Source: Symsagittifera roscoffensis
Taxonomy: Eukaryota > Xenacoelomorpha > Acoela > Convolutidae
NCBI RefSeq assembly: GCF_963678635.1
Contig: NC_087063.1
Location: forward strand, 67,746,727-67,810,726
Direction of reading: 5' to 3'
DNA length: 64,000 nucleotides
Below the pieces are notes generated by a model. The model saw only the letters and a list, made by a program, of their open reading frames with translations, was not told where the DNA came from and did no database searches. Shown here piece by piece: positions 23,301 to 35,601 of the stretch. The position numbers and the translations under genes are program-made. Position 1 is the first letter of the stretch. Every line of letters begins with the position of its first letter.

Positions 23301-23829
23301 AGTGTACAGACTCTTTCTATCAAGTGAATTTATACTCCCGTCAGAGATCAATTTTGTTTCTTCTAAGATCTCCCCATCCATCTGAGTTTTGATCTTCCTC
23401 AATTTCGTTAAAAGGTTTTAAGCGAGCTATCGGGTAAGAAAATTACAGAGGAGATGAATGTGCCTGTATTGAGCAGTTTGGCTGATTCATACAGGCTAGC
23501 GGGCTGCACCCTGGATCATAAGCGAACATGAGCGCTTCGCTAATTTTTTTTTCGTGGCAAATTTTCTCTTTCATTGATTTTTTTTTCATTTTTCATCACA
23601 AATTTGCCGGTCAAACTCTTTTGCTCATTAAATTGGTCTGATTCCAATAAATTTATTAAAATTAAGCTGCTAATATTTCAATTCAATTGTTTTGGATCTT
23701 TCAACACAAAGTCTTAAAAGACTTTTTTTAATCCAATCAATGAAGCGGTGGTGGCACTAATATTACAGTTTTTTTTGCAGCCCACTCAGGAAAAACGAAA
23801 ATTAAAAGTATCTTTCCAGGTTAATTGTT
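23301..23829 (-). other. Spacer between PLE2 ORF1 and RT remnants
   Basis: Presumed eroded N-terminal part of the PLE2 RT. I could not match it to the intact PLE by eye; T-rich runs dominate. Confidence 0.35.
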
Positions 23830-24235
23830 GCTCTCCTCTTCCACAGTCTAAGCGTCGTCCCTTCTCGCTCATGCTTTGTGATGGCTTCTCGACCTGTGAA
23901 CATATCTTCGGAAAAATACCAGAAAGTCATTTCAGTGCAAAATTACTGCACGCAGTTATTTCAGATCCAGTTCGCTTAACTTATGCAGATGCAAATACTC
24001 TCTGATGTCGCGAAGTCAAGTCTTTTGCTTCTAGAACTGAGAAAACTCAATGTCTTAATCACAATTATCTCGGTTTTCTGAAGAGGGCCCGTTCACCTGT
24101 AGCAGACAATCGCCTTTGTTTTTTTTTGTCTCTTCGAATGCAGATTCGGTCTTAATTTGTCAAGTTGCCAACGCGTGGGTTGTTGGTGCGCTCAACTAAT
24201 AAGCTGTTGTTCAGCACATCGTGCCAGAGGATAAA
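23830..24235 (-). pseudogene. Broken PLE ORF1-family protein (PLE copy 2)
   Basis: Near 24235-24170 it reads LWHDVLNNSLLVERTNNPR, matching WHDVVNNTISSHRTNNYR of the ORF1 upstream of the intact PLE. Near 24000-23860 it reads IREYLHLHKLSELDLK then LRAVILH, matching LKEYLKLHQSAELELK and MRLVVAH. Stops interrupt it. At about 24236 the sequence switches to a copia integrase start, so the 5' part has been lost at a junction. Confidence 0.7.
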
Positions 24236-25450
24236 TGCAGATTTGTTTCCATGCAATGGTTGTAGAAAAGGTCCACAAACGCCAGTGTGAATTATTTTAA
24301 ACTTTAGCGTTGGCCTTACTTGAAAGTTTTTGGATACGTCAGTTGTAGATATCTTGCATCTTACCTTCTGAACACCTAGTAAAGTTATCTGTTGCCAATA
24401 AAGCAGAAAAGATCTTGCCTTTTACTGCTTGATATGCGGTTTTCTTCAATGTTTCACAACTTATATATAAAAATCTTGAATGCCACGTAAAATTAGACAA
24501 TGCCGACAAACTTGGCTCTTTTGCACTTTGTTGAAACCCAAAAAGACCATCCATTTCAAAAAAAGCTTTCTGCGTTAAAAATTACCGCATTGCCTTGCTT
24601 AACTAGCAGTGAAACCGATATCAAACCAAAATTGAAGCTCGGCCTATACAATGCGCGCTGAAGAAAAAACGTGTACGTAGCTTTGTTACAATCGTAGAAG
24701 GGGAGGCAATTTTCAGTGACACCACTATGTACTTCTTGTTGCGTCCCATCCTTATCAGTTATGAACATCGCACTTTCATCCTTTTCCAGAATAGAAAGCG
24801 TATTGAACGTTGATTTGTCTAGAATGAGATAGTTCGTGCATCCACAGTCTATCACATTATTCATCGATCCATTTGAAATTGCAGTTAGTGCACATCCGGA
24901 GAAACCACCTTGATGGCTTTATTTTGCTTGCTTACATGCTGCTTTGCATAGCACATGTGAACAGTGTGGTTGTTACATCCACACTTTGTATAAAATAAGT
25001 TTCCCTGTCTTGTTTTCCCATTGCATCGTCCTCGACCAGTTCTTTGAATCATTGGAGCCGCAATTGACTTAGAACTCGTATCTTGTTTATTCGAGCTCCC
25101 CTCAATAATCTTTCGGCCAGTCGCTCCTTTGTCTGTACGTAGGATGTCTGCTGGAATTGTATTGCAGCTATGAATGAGTCGTATTTAATTTAACAACTAT
25201 GGCTCTTTTAAGGTTGTCGCTGATCTTTTCATCTAAGTTGTAGCTTGAACACAAAATTGTCCACTTTGCTTAGAACTTCTAGCATCGATTTGCCGTTTTT
25301 TTTCAGTTCCAGAAAATTTTTCGAAAGCACAATGATTTGGCTTGTTCAAATCTACCCAAATGTTTTCTGTAAGTTTTTCTACATCTCGAATCCATTCCAA
25401 TTGTTCTGAGCAGTGAACATCTGCCAAATAGCATCATTGAGGTGCATAAT
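24236..25450 (-). pseudogene. Ty1/copia gag-protease-integrase fragment
   Basis: On the minus strand: gag C-terminal region at 25427-25233; a zinc-knuckle-like YTKCGCNNHTVHMCYAK near 24998-24935; protease at 24864-24556 (VIDCGCTNYLILDKSTF, where the usual DSGAT reads DCGCT; ALYRPSFNFGLISVSLL, the conserved end); the GAG-pre-integrase domain at 24554-24339 (WHSRFLYISCETLKK, zinc-binding His/Cys partly changed); and the integrase start near 24280 (KIIHTGVCGPF). It ends at the PLE2 ORF1 junction. RT and RNase H are absent. Stops make it a relic. Confidence 0.78.
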
Positions 25451-27129
25451 GATTAACTGAAACATCTTCCTCTAAGTACCATTTTTTTGGTGTCGCTACT
25501 TTTTTCAGATTCTACATCTATGTTTTAGTTGTCAATATAGGTTGGGAATTGTTCACACCATACAGAAAATTTTCGGGTTCTGCATTTGATATGAGCACTT
25601 TTTTTCTCGGAACCCATCAAGATGTTGTTGCTTGAAAGCTTCAATTGCCCATAACCTACTATAATAGTAGATATCGAAGTTTAAAAGTAAAAAGAATTTC
25701 TTATCATTTATTTTCCATTAAAATGAGCAAAAGCCGAATCAACATCTTTTGTTTAACTTCATTATTTAGATGCCAATTTAAAAGGTAAAAGTCAAAAATC
25801 AATTTTGATTGACTCTTTCCTCGAATATAGCAATTACATTTTGCTTAGAGTCTTTTGATTTTAAGCAACCATGTCTGAAATTTGATCATTGACGGACAGA
25901 ATTTTCAACATAATAAGCAAGTCAATTCTTTCTTCGAGTTTCAAGGCTATTTATATTATTTTAAATAACAAAACAACGCCACTTTTCAGGTTCATTCAGG
26001 ATCATCAATAAAACGTCTATCAAATTTAAACCTCTACTGTCTTTTGATTCTAAATCAGGTACATTCAAATCATCATTTAGTTTTAGCCATTTTTCCAAAA
26101 GAACTAAAATCAATTTTTTAACCAGTTTCTGAACAATTTTGTTTACCTGTTTGCGTTTTCGAATAAAAACTGAAAGTTCAAATTTTTGAATTCTTCGAAA
26201 TTTGCGCTGTTATTTATAATTTAATCAGTTGTTTGAAATTTAGATCAAACGATTTCGACGCTGTGAATAGTTTTTTGTTTTTGGCTTTGTGAACAGCTTT
26301 GTACTTTTTGGCAAATTATACAGCCTAAATTTCTAAATTTGGTCGAACTGTTGTGATCACCTTATTAAATAGTTTCATGTGATATGACAATAAAGGTACA
26401 TTAGTAAAAAAAAGGCCTGGGACGGGACTTTAGAGACAAGCTCGTGAAACCGCTATACTCCTCCTCTACCCGGACAACCCGCCGGAATTTCCAGCTGTTA
26501 AAACCGGGTTGTAATTGCTTAAAACTCATTTTTGTTATTTCCATTTGAAATCCATTTTTTTTACGCTCTTGTTTGATTTTTTGTACCCTGTTTAGTGAAC
26601 GTCAAATCACAGGCCAAAATGGCTACCCAATTGGAGCAGTAAAATAGTAAAAAATAACCTCAAGGACCAAGTGCTGCAGCCCCAAAGAAGTCGGAGCCAC
26701 GGTTCATTCGTGCAGTGGTGCAAAACTAGCCGGCCTTGCAGCTACTGTCTCGCGTCACCCCTCTCAGAAATTGAACTGTGTTACCAAATTGGCCGGTTTT
26801 AAGGATCACTCATCTACGGATTCAGACTTTGCTGATGATCGGAGGTTTTTAATGAAATCATTAACTCATACGTTAAACCCAAATGTGCTAATTATACCCA
26901 AAACCAACCTCTTTACAAATCATCGCTTCACATCTAGGAAACTTGTTGCTCTAATATATCTATGTTTCGCCATTAAAACTCAACATATCAATCTTAATGT
27001 TTCCCCCAATCAAAACGTTAGTGAAGGTGGTAAGATGTATTCACTTTTCTTCTATGCTAATAAAAATTTCAATTTTGGCTCGCTCAGCTAACTTGTATAT
27101 TGTAACCATAAATTTACCCTCCATGTTGC
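25451..27129. other. AT-rich DNA, no supported gene
   Basis: No recognisable coding block. From about 26600 plus-strand fragments may be the decayed N-terminal part of the following RT pseudogene, but no motif proves it. Confidence 0.45.
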
Positions 27130-29209
27130 CAAATAATGGCTGATGAAACGCCTTGCCATGTTTGCAAACGCCACCTCCAAAAAAAAGGCATTTGGTGTGC
27201 ATTCTCCAAAGTATATGTCAACGTCTCATTTATTGGTCTATAGAGCAGCAAATTTTGTCAGGATGGCTTCTCCTGCATAACTCCACCAACAGACCACCAA
27301 GCTCAGCCCCCATCACAACTCAAGAAGAAACACCCGCGGCAACACCCGAAAAAAATTATACTGCCCAAAGCAACACAATCTTATCCATTACCCCCGAGCA
27401 ATCACTACAGTCCCTTCTGACCCCTGGAAACTTATCGATCAATATCGTGAAATTAAAAATCTTTAATTATACAGAAATGTCGTTAATTGGAAACCGCGCA
27501 TCAAAATTTCAAGTAAGAACAAGCCCAATTTCAAACTCATACAATTACTGAACCATCAGCTGTTGTCATTAGTAGAAGAAACACCAGAATTTTATGTCGC
27601 AATGAAAGCAGCAATGATTCTCCCTCAATTGTTGCTACCTAAAATGAACCAGAAAAAAACGGATCCAAACCCAAAACTCTGAATCGCGGCATAATTTTGT
27701 GAAAGCAAGGCATACTAGCCAAATTTTCACTGAAGTCAAAACTCTCCAAGTTAGACATGCAAAACAGAAGAAGTGCAAAGTTAAGCAATTCGACTATTGA
27801 GTACAGGCAAAAAAACATTTGCAAAGCTATCCTATATGACACCAATTAAAGTTCTATCTCACAAAAAAAATAACGGCGTACAGCTCGTGTTGTCTGATAA
27901 CTATAGAAAAAACCAGGGGTGAGGCCTATTGGTATACGCGAGGTTCTGAGACAAATAGTTGGCAAAACAATCACCCATTGTATAAAAATCCAACCTTGAA
28001 AATCTTGGAAATATTTTTCAAATCTGCTCTCACCAGAAGTGTGGAACTTAACTATGCCATCGACAGCTTGAGGACGAGTTTGAGAAACTGGAAACAGACG
28101 TCACACTACTTATTGATTCAGAAAATGCCTTCAACTCGCTCAATAGACAACTTGCTCCAAAAAATGTAGAAATCCATTGTCCAATACTACAACATGCGCT
28201 GCTCATTTAATATATTCATCAAATCTATCAGTCAACAACACTATTTTGACATCTACCGAAGGCTCAATGCAAGGTGATCCCCTCGCAAAAGCTATGTACG
28301 GAATAGGGATAATCTCACTGATCGAGCTCCTGCAAAACCCAAATGTCACCATAAATGGTACGCAGATGATGTACGCACTGGAGAGTCTACGTGCAATAAT
28401 CGACAACCTGGATGTGCGCGGAAAAGTTTTTGGGTACAATGTGAAGCCTTCTAATTTTCAATTCATAAAAAAAAGAAAACTATCGGGAAAATTTCCTAAA
28501 AGTTTTTGAAGGCACAAATATTACAATGGTAGATGGTTTTGGAGTCCTTGGATTGGTTATAGGAACACCATCAGAGTGTAATAAATACATGGAAGCGAAA
28601 TTAAAAATTCAACTACCTAAGCCAAAAAGTTTTCCAAAAACTGAAACATCACCCCAAAATGCATATTCCTGCTAGACAAAGAAAGTTCAAAATGAATTAA
28701 GCTTCCTAACCAGGACAATTCCGGAAGAACTTAAGAAAAAGGACGAAGTTTAGTAAAACATGGGACAGTAACTGATTCCTAGTATTACCGGTAAAAACCA
28801 TACAAACGATGAAAATCGCAGCCTCTTTTTCAATACCACTCGAAATCGGAGCACTAGACCTCCTCAGTAACACGAAATTTTCCATCAATTATCAGTGGTC
28901 ACGAGCCATTTGTGATCCGATAGAAAACAGTGATCCAGAAGTAGCTGAAATGGAATAAACTTCGACACACGGAAACATCGAAACATCACACTCTCAAAAA
29001 AGCTCAAATTATGGGAAAGCTCATCAGAAACAAACTAACAAAAAATCTCGCATCAATGAAAGGAGAATTGATTTGGCTGAGTGTGCTTCTCTTAAAAATG
29101 CACAATTTTTTCCTCTAAAATTAGAGTTTGAAGATGCATTTCATGTGAGACATGGACTGGAACTAACAAACGCTGCACATATATGCCCATATGGACAGCC
29201 GTTCACACT

Positions 29210-29248
<39 letters not shown>

Positions 29249-29510
29249 CTGCCCCAAAGATGGATACACTCACCAAAGACATAATTAAATCCGTGATATT
29301 TTGCCACACAGGTCCTGAACTAAGTATGCCATGATGTAGCTAAAATTATATGGAGCCGAAACTTCACTCGTTGGAAGGCGAAAGCTTTCACAACAAACAA
29401 CCACTAATGAAGATGACGCTCGACTTCACATCAAAGCAAACTGACTCTGGGGAGGCCGCTTCAATCGTCCCTTTTTCGAAAATATTTGAAACCATTTGCC
29501 AAATCCTGTC
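27130..29510 (+). pseudogene. Non-LTR-like reverse transcriptase pseudogene with C-terminal zinc motif
   Basis: RT landmarks on the plus strand, spread over frames: KKPGVRPIGIREVLRQIVGK (27908-27967, fingers), DSENAFNSLNRQ (about 28119-28154, motif A), EGSMQGDPLAKAMYGIG (from 28258, motif B) and WYADD (28356-28370, motif C), then GKVFGYNVKPSNFQFI. The C-terminal Cys/His domain is at about 29183-29290 (CPYGQPFT...LHCPKDGYTHQRHN), followed by DDARLHIKAN and LWGGRFNRPFF. A Cys-containing segment near 27145 (CHVCKRHLQKKG) may be the N-terminal finger. Stops and frameshifts are numerous. A (CT)n microsatellite has expanded inside the Cys/His domain. The LTR of the giant element begins six bases after the last recognisable codons. 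Confidence 0.75.
29213..29245. repeat. (CT)n microsatellite inside the RT pseudogene
   Basis: About 16 uninterrupted CT units, coding LSLSL... in the pseudogene's phase between two Cys/His half-motifs. Confidence 0.95.
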
Positions 29511-29515
29511 CTAAA

Positions 29516-29839
29516 TGTAACATTCGTCCGGAAGTCAATACCGAAATAAAGCTAATTCCTAAAAAAAAATGGCTACCGTCTAAACACAGCTTCACATGCT
29601 TTTAACCGTCTCTAACACATCCAATTCTATGTGTGGTCCATTAACATCGGGTTGACAAAGTCATTACAATTTAAGGCTATCGGCCAAACCGCAAAATTTA
29701 TCTTAGTTACGTGCAGAAATAGTGAGTCTTTGCATCCCCAAACCAAGAGGGCACTCCTAAAAGCAGAATCACAACTTAATTATTATATTACTTTTGTTTT
29801 TGCTCATTAGATAAAACTCATCTTATTCATCGGAGATCA
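29516..29839 (-). repeat. Giant gypsy-type LTR, copy A
   Basis: On the plus strand it starts TGTAACATTCGTCCGGAAG and ends GGAGATCA, directly followed by a pyrimidine-rich ACCCTTTCCC (the complement of a polypurine tract). It aligns with 43217-43561 and with the split copy at 34106-37767. As the element lies on the minus strand, this is its 3' LTR. It abuts the plus-strand RT pseudogene. Confidence 0.72.
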
Positions 29840-31222
29840 ACCCTTTCCCAAGAAGCTAAAAGTTAGTAAAAGTAAGGTCTACTGTCTTTCCCAAGACCCT
29901 TTCGGATTCTCGAATCTGGTCAAAGAGCTGTCTTCTGGGCAATCAGGAAGGGTAGCAGATCTTCCCAATAGCCCTCCGAATTTTCGGGAACTGCTCGGTA
30001 ACAATTGTACCTGTACAAGCGTTACAACTCGGAGCGTTCTTCGTATTTTGATGAACACAATTTTTGTCGTTCGCGGTGTTTCTTGTCGTGTGTCTTGTTT
30101 TAATCTGCAAAATTTGTTGTTTTTTCTTATTCCGACTAGCAAAATTTGTCGTTGTGATTTTCGCGCTTTTTCAGTAGTCGCGAAATTCAAAGTCGTGACG
30201 TGTCTTTATTTCCAAACGAGTTTTTTAAAATTACTTCATCACCTCAAATTGACTCTTCTCAATGCGTTCGATTAAACAATTAACAACGTTAAGTATTCGA
30301 AACAGTCAAGTTTCTCACGAAACTGCTCCACACAAAAGTTCGTTGCTGACATGCTTTTCAAGCCATTCGGAATGAATGTTTCATACTCCCCGGGCAGCCC
30401 GGTAATTGTCTTCATTGAACTTCGAGTAACTCATCAAAATGGTACAGTGTCATCGAACAGAACTTACAAATTGCATCAAAAGACTTTTAATCCACATCCC
30501 ATGGACTCACTACGTGCCATTAATGGCATCATATTACATTGCTATAGCCTTTTAACATTTTCATTAATCTGCACTCTTAGAATATGACCTAGGATAAAAT
30601 ATCTTTTCTGACTTTTATTGTCATTGTCTCAAATTAGATTTTCTTTTCCTGGGGTTAAAAATGTTAGGACGCAGGACAGTTCTGCCAATCAACCAACTAT
30701 AATTATCCTACTATGCTTCTTTCTTCAAAAATTTAGTTGTTTTTGGTCCTGAATAATAAAATTAAGAAACTCGGTGGCTAGAAGGAACAATGAAATAATC
30801 TTCCTCTTCAAGAGACTAACCAAGTCTTTCATTTCACCGCAAAGTGAACAGTCTTCCTGGTTGATTAACACCAATCATTCTGGCCAGAATACTTTAAATA
30901 CACTCTCCACTCAAGTTTTTCTAAAAAAGTAGTTAGTTTTTCTAAAAACACCAACTAAAGTCATAATGCAAATTTTTGAATGCAGCAATTTTCATCTCAA
31001 AACAAATAAAAGTTTTTTTTTCAACAAGCTTCAATTTCACGCTTAGTTGGCTTGGTTTCTCATTTGAGCTTTTCTCACACAAAAAACCTCTGAGTTTTAA
31101 TTCCTCTTCTTTGTTACTCCACTGTTCAATTCTTTCTTTTAATTTTTGTCGTGTAGAAGTTAAAAAATTCTAATTTGTTCTAATTTTTCTCTCTCTGCAC
31201 CTTGCCATCCTGTTTTTGTCAC
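29840..31222 (-). other. 3' untranslated region of giant element copy A
   Basis: It aligns with 43562-44930 in several blocks (for example AACTGCTCGGTAAC..., CATACTCCCCGG, CATTAATCTGCAC, TTGGTTTCT..TTGAG) and has no coding frame. It starts at the polypurine-tract complement and ends at the stop of the ORF remnant. The short frames at 30351-30587 and 31462-31833 are shadows. Confidence 0.65.
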
Positions 31223-33575
31223 TGTTTCATCTCTTCCTCCTGGGACATCGACTCTGTATTCTCAGTTTTAGTGTCTTGCAATACATCGGTGGCCATTCTG
31301 ACGCTGTTGAAGGCAATCCTCCAACACTTCTAATCTACTACCCTTTGTTTGCAACAAGGTAAAGGTTCTACATTAGTTTCACTATTTCTGCAGAAGCTGA
31401 TGAGCAGGCATCACGTCACTTTTCTCTGCAGATCTTTCTTCAACATTTCTTCTCTTTCGCTTTGTCAAAATCAATCGTTTTGAACGTTCTTTTCACTGCG
31501 GTAGTTACTGCATTCCGATGGGTCACAAAAGCTCGCTCGGAAGCTTCCGATCCTATGTCCATCTGGTACGAACTGTGTTTCGACATATGTTTCTTGGCAT
31601 ACTCGTGCAACCAGGCAGTCTTTTTGGCCCATATCTTCTTTTTTCTATCGGAAAGTTCAAGATTTTGCACATTGTTTCAAAAAGATCAGAAACTTTTAGA
31701 CAATCAAGTTCTGCTAATTTTTCTTTGGTCGGTGCTTCCTGCTAATGCTCTCTTTAACATGAGCTTCCAGCCATATAATCACCATCATAACTCCAACTAT
31801 CACTATTGTTATGGGCTAGGATGCGTCTGGTAAACACATGGAGAGGAGCTCTCCAGAGTCCCAGATCAACACCAGAATACTTCGCCCAGGTTACAACCAA
31901 GTTTGTAGCAAACATTGACATGGGAACTCATCATGTGTCATTATAATGCTTCTACAATTTCGTTTTTCTGACGCTTCCAGCAGTGGCTCTACTTCCATCA
32001 TCACTCGGTGGGTTTTGTCACTATCGTCTACTGCATTGTTCTAAAGTTCCCACTAGCATATCACATGAATTTTTTTCCGAGTATTGGTTCCAACTCGTCC
32101 ATGGCTATTTCTGGAATTGCGCCGAAAATTTTACAGAGTAACTTGTAAGATTTCTCCAACATTCTCGCAAGTCTCACACGTTTTGGCACTGAGAAAGCTT
32201 GAACCACTGTCGTCCTTGTGCTTTTTACATCCACTGACACGAAAAGTACTAGATAACGGCTTTTGCCCATTGGAGCCATTGTCGAGCATACTAGGTATCG
32301 AGCGCCAGACGGTCTGCAATAAGTTTCACTTTGCATGTTGTTCATCTCTACTTCAATCGCTTCTCACCATTTTCCATTATGCTTCTGTACAGTTTGTAAA
32401 ACTCCCGAAAACACTCATACACAGATGGCCGGGACCATCTCATGCTTTTGTTCTAGATTGAATAGAGACTCTAAAGAACCAAACAAGCTATAGAATCCTA
32501 GTGCAGTCATTAGATTCATTTTATTTCTTCCATGACAACCTGCAATTAGTTCTAATTCCGTTTTCGTCTTCATCATTATATTTCCAAACAGTATCGTCAA
32601 TTATTTATGCTGTCTGGCTCCACACATATGACCTTCTAGTCCACAGACTTTTGCCAGACAGCTAATAGATTTGACCCAGTCTTCTGGTCCCCAGCAAGGC
32701 AACTCCATTTTTTTCTCGATTGCTCCTAGAGGCTGTAGTCATCAAGTTGTAGATGATGTTGAGGTCGCGCAAATTGCAATCTGCATTCAATTCTCTCTGC
32801 ACATCCTACGTCGCTCACAATATCGAATCAGCGTTTAGACCCGGCTACGATGATGGTTTTATTAACTCCCACACATCCATCATGTTTTTCCTCAGTAACT
32901 CATCTGAGAATCCCAATCCGAAATCACTCTGTTGTCAGATTTCCGTATGGAAGGTGTAGTCACCTTTGCCTCCCATAGAAGTCCTAGCTTGATTTCCTGA
33001 CTGGCAATACTTCTTATTGTTGATATTCTTGACAACCAGCATCTCAGTAACACAGATTGTTCATAGTCGAAGTAGCAATCATGTATGTCCCCATTAATGA
33101 AAGGATTGTACGCCATTCAAAAATTCCAGACACATAGTGGTATGACTTCTTTTTGAACGGTCCAAAGTTTTCACTGGACTTCAGCAGTGTCCCCATCGAT
33201 TCTTTCGTGAGCCTAAGCTCCTTATTTGAGAATCTTAGGATCTCATCGATCTTCCCTTAGGGTTCTAGTTCAATAGATTCCTTAAAGTTGACTCGCTTTG
33301 ATGAATTAAGTTGACTCGCTTTTGACTCCTTAAAGTTGCTTGCTTTGATGAATGTAAGATCAATGTAAGATCAAGGTTAAGATCACTGCTTTATCTCAGC
33401 TTTTCCGCTTGGGTATTTAGCTCTGGAACCGACATCTGCTCCAACATGAACCGGACGAAACAGAGGGCGTCTCTTAGTTTAGCACGTTCTATTGCCGCTC
33501 ATTCACTGATCATTAGGTCTCTTAAATGCGTCATCAAGAGTACCTGTTCTTCTTTCGACCTTTTCCTTTCTTCGG
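31223..33575 (-). pseudogene. Degraded second copy of the giant element's last ORF
   Basis: It aligns with 44931 to about 47375, the C-terminal two thirds of the 1153-codon ORF. Kept islands include EYAKKHMSKH and FVTHRNAVTTAVKR (31670-31440), SETYCRPSGARYLV (about 32330), LELIAGCHG (about 32560), AYNPFINGDIHDCYFDYEQ (about 33110) and LRDALCFVRF (about 33460). It carries many stops and deletions. Similarity ends near 33575. Because it diverged independently from 44931-48392, the pair can show which residues were conserved. Confidence 0.85.
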
Positions 33576-34105
33576 ATTGAGCGCAAATTAGCATTAACGT
33601 GCTTAAACACTCAGACAAGCTTACAGTACAGGCACCAGAAGAAAGCCACATTTTTGATTGTAACAATACTGTTTGATATAACTGCCTCTAACAACAATGT
33701 ATCTACCAACAACAAAACGGGGGGGTCGAATCACATCTCGTCTGGGGTGATTTTTTCTACTAATTTCTTTCTACTCTTTTTGGTTTTTTTGGCTTTTTTT
33801 ATAAAGATTTTTCTTGTATACTCTACTAATTTTGTTTGGTAGCTGAGTATCATCATGTGTTTTTGCTCATATACCAATCAGGGAACGACAGGACGGTTGA
33901 TCCTCCCAACCTCCGCAATATGAGAATTTTCGGTCCTATTTAGGTTAAAAAAAATCGGGGAATTCGGAAGGCTTCCACGTTCCGAACCGCCTTTCCGGCT
34001 CCTGATTGAGGGCCTTAATTAGAGTATCTGTTTGGCGCGGATTGCTTCGTTAATGGGTCTGTCGATCCTGATGTTAAAAATAACACCCAGAAGCGCCATA
34101 AAACA
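33576..34105. other. Unassigned segment between giant-element remnants
   Basis: No coding frame of note. It is GC-richer after 33870 than the AT-rich DNA nearby. It may be further decayed giant-element or flanking DNA; I could not match it to anything else in the window. Confidence 0.4.
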
Positions 34106-34287
34106 TGTATATAACCTTCGCCCGGAAGTACATACCGACGTAAATTAAAGCTAGGTCCTAAAAACATTTGGCTAGCGTCTGCACAAAGCCTCACAAGCTA
34201 TTAACTGTCTTTACTACAACCAGATAAATGTGTGGTCCATTAACATCGGGTCGACAAAAACATTACAATTTAGGGCTATCTGCCAAA
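34106..34287 (-). repeat. Giant gypsy-type LTR copy B, first half
   Basis: It starts TGTATATAACCTTCGCCCGGAAG and aligns with LTR copies A and C up to the CCAAA target duplicate at 34283-34287, where a copia element has inserted. The alignment resumes at 37601. Confidence 0.75.
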
Positions 34288-34481
34288 TATCAATTTCAAT
34301 CAACCAAGTCGAATCAAAAGTTTTGGCTTCCAATTGACTTCTTGGACCTGCCAATACCAAACTAATTAATTAGTTAGCCAGGATTTGTTATAATTACTTT
34401 CTGTATCAGTTGTAAATCACTCCATGAAAAAATCTCTTATTAAACACATCTTCTTCTCAACTCTCTTAGCATAACTTAAGA
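34288..34481 (+). repeat. Copia 5' LTR
   Basis: 194 bp, TATCAATTTCAATCAACC...AACTTAAGA, clearly similar to 37402-37595. The visible differences between the two LTRs give an age estimate. Confidence 0.92.
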
Positions 34482-34483
34482 GT

Positions 34484-34495
34484 TTATGGGCCCAG
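34484..34495 (+). promoter_or_regulatory. Copia primer-binding site (half initiator tRNA-Met)
   Basis: TTATGGGCCCAG, two bases after the LTR, is complementary to the anticodon-arm region (CTGGGCCCATAA) of metazoan initiator tRNA-Met. Use of a cleaved initiator-tRNA half as primer is known for Drosophila copia and yeast Ty5. Confidence 0.8.
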
Positions 34496-34935
34496 ACAAT
34501 TCCTGACGCGACCAACACCAAGATGATATGCCAGCCTAATCGAGCTACGGTCTAACCAGCACGGAACCGATCGAGTACAAGACGAAAGAAGAAGTGAGCA
34601 GAGCTGCAGAGCGAACTAGATGAAAGAAGAAGTGAGCAGTACGAGCGACATCGAGCAGACGACATCAGCAGTGAGTGTCAAGCAGACGACATCATTGAAA
34701 TAAGAAGTTTCTACAAGCAGGCGAGGCGACAACTTAGAGTGACGTGGCATACCGGACGCATACCAGACGCGACGGGGCACACCGGACGCAGACCAGGCGA
34801 TAAGGCAACCAAGCAAATTGTTGACGAAACGAGATGGTTCAAAATGGAGAAACAATCAAACTTGACTAAGTTCGAAATTCCATCTTATCGTTCGACGTTA
34901 ATTTTGTAACGCGACCTTGAAGAGCGAGCACGACG

Positions 34936-35544
34936 ATGGCGCGTGTAAAACACAAAAAGCTGATGTTTTCTGGAAAGGAGGAGGACTTCATGACCTTCAT
35001 GGAGCAGTTTATACATGCCGGAGGACAACGGGAAGATTGCGCGTGTTTGGGGCACGGTGGTGGGCATGACAAAATGCATGATGGATCGAGCCAAGATGCC
35101 GCCGATACTTTGAAACTTCGCGCTACGAGCAGCATTCCATCTGAAGAATTGGAGTCTACACTCCGCTCACGGTTCAACACCATTCGAGATGATGTTCGGC
35201 AGCAGACCGAATCTGGCAGGACTGAGGGTGTTTGGGTGCAAGGTGTTCGTGTTTGTGGAACCACGTTACCGGAAGAAGGAAGAAGGTCGATGCGAAAAGA
35301 GTCGAAAGAGTTTTTGAGGGTATGCGACAAATGCGAATGCAGACGTTGCGGCCGTGCCGAACAATCGAGGAGGAATGCGGCTGGTACGTTTGACGAAGGA
35401 CAACCATTCTTCAACGAATCAACCGACGAGTTCGACTATGTCGAGTCTGGAGATCGCGACGATAGCGGGGGCTACGATTTTGATGATGATGGTGCGGATA
35501 GAGATGCAGAAGTCCTGGTTGAACCAGGAAAAATTCTTGCGTGA
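34936..35544 (+). pseudogene. Copia gag remnant
   Basis: The frame starts MARVKHKKLMFSGKEEDFMT, typical of a copia gag N-terminus. It continues for 202 codons but changes phase against neighbouring frames (35354-35584, QPTSSTMSS...), so the reading frame is disturbed. No CCHC zinc knuckle, protease or integrase follows; the sequence passes straight to the pre-RT region. Antisense frames here (34866-35414) are shadows. Confidence 0.65.
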
Positions 35545-35601
35545 GCAGAAGGGGATGGTGGTACAAGAGACGGTGGTACGATAGTTCAAGGAATTGGCGA
35601 T

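Noticed and set aside
34866-35414. 182-codon open frame on the minus strand
   Set aside because: Antisense to the copia gag remnant inside a well-bounded plus-strand element.
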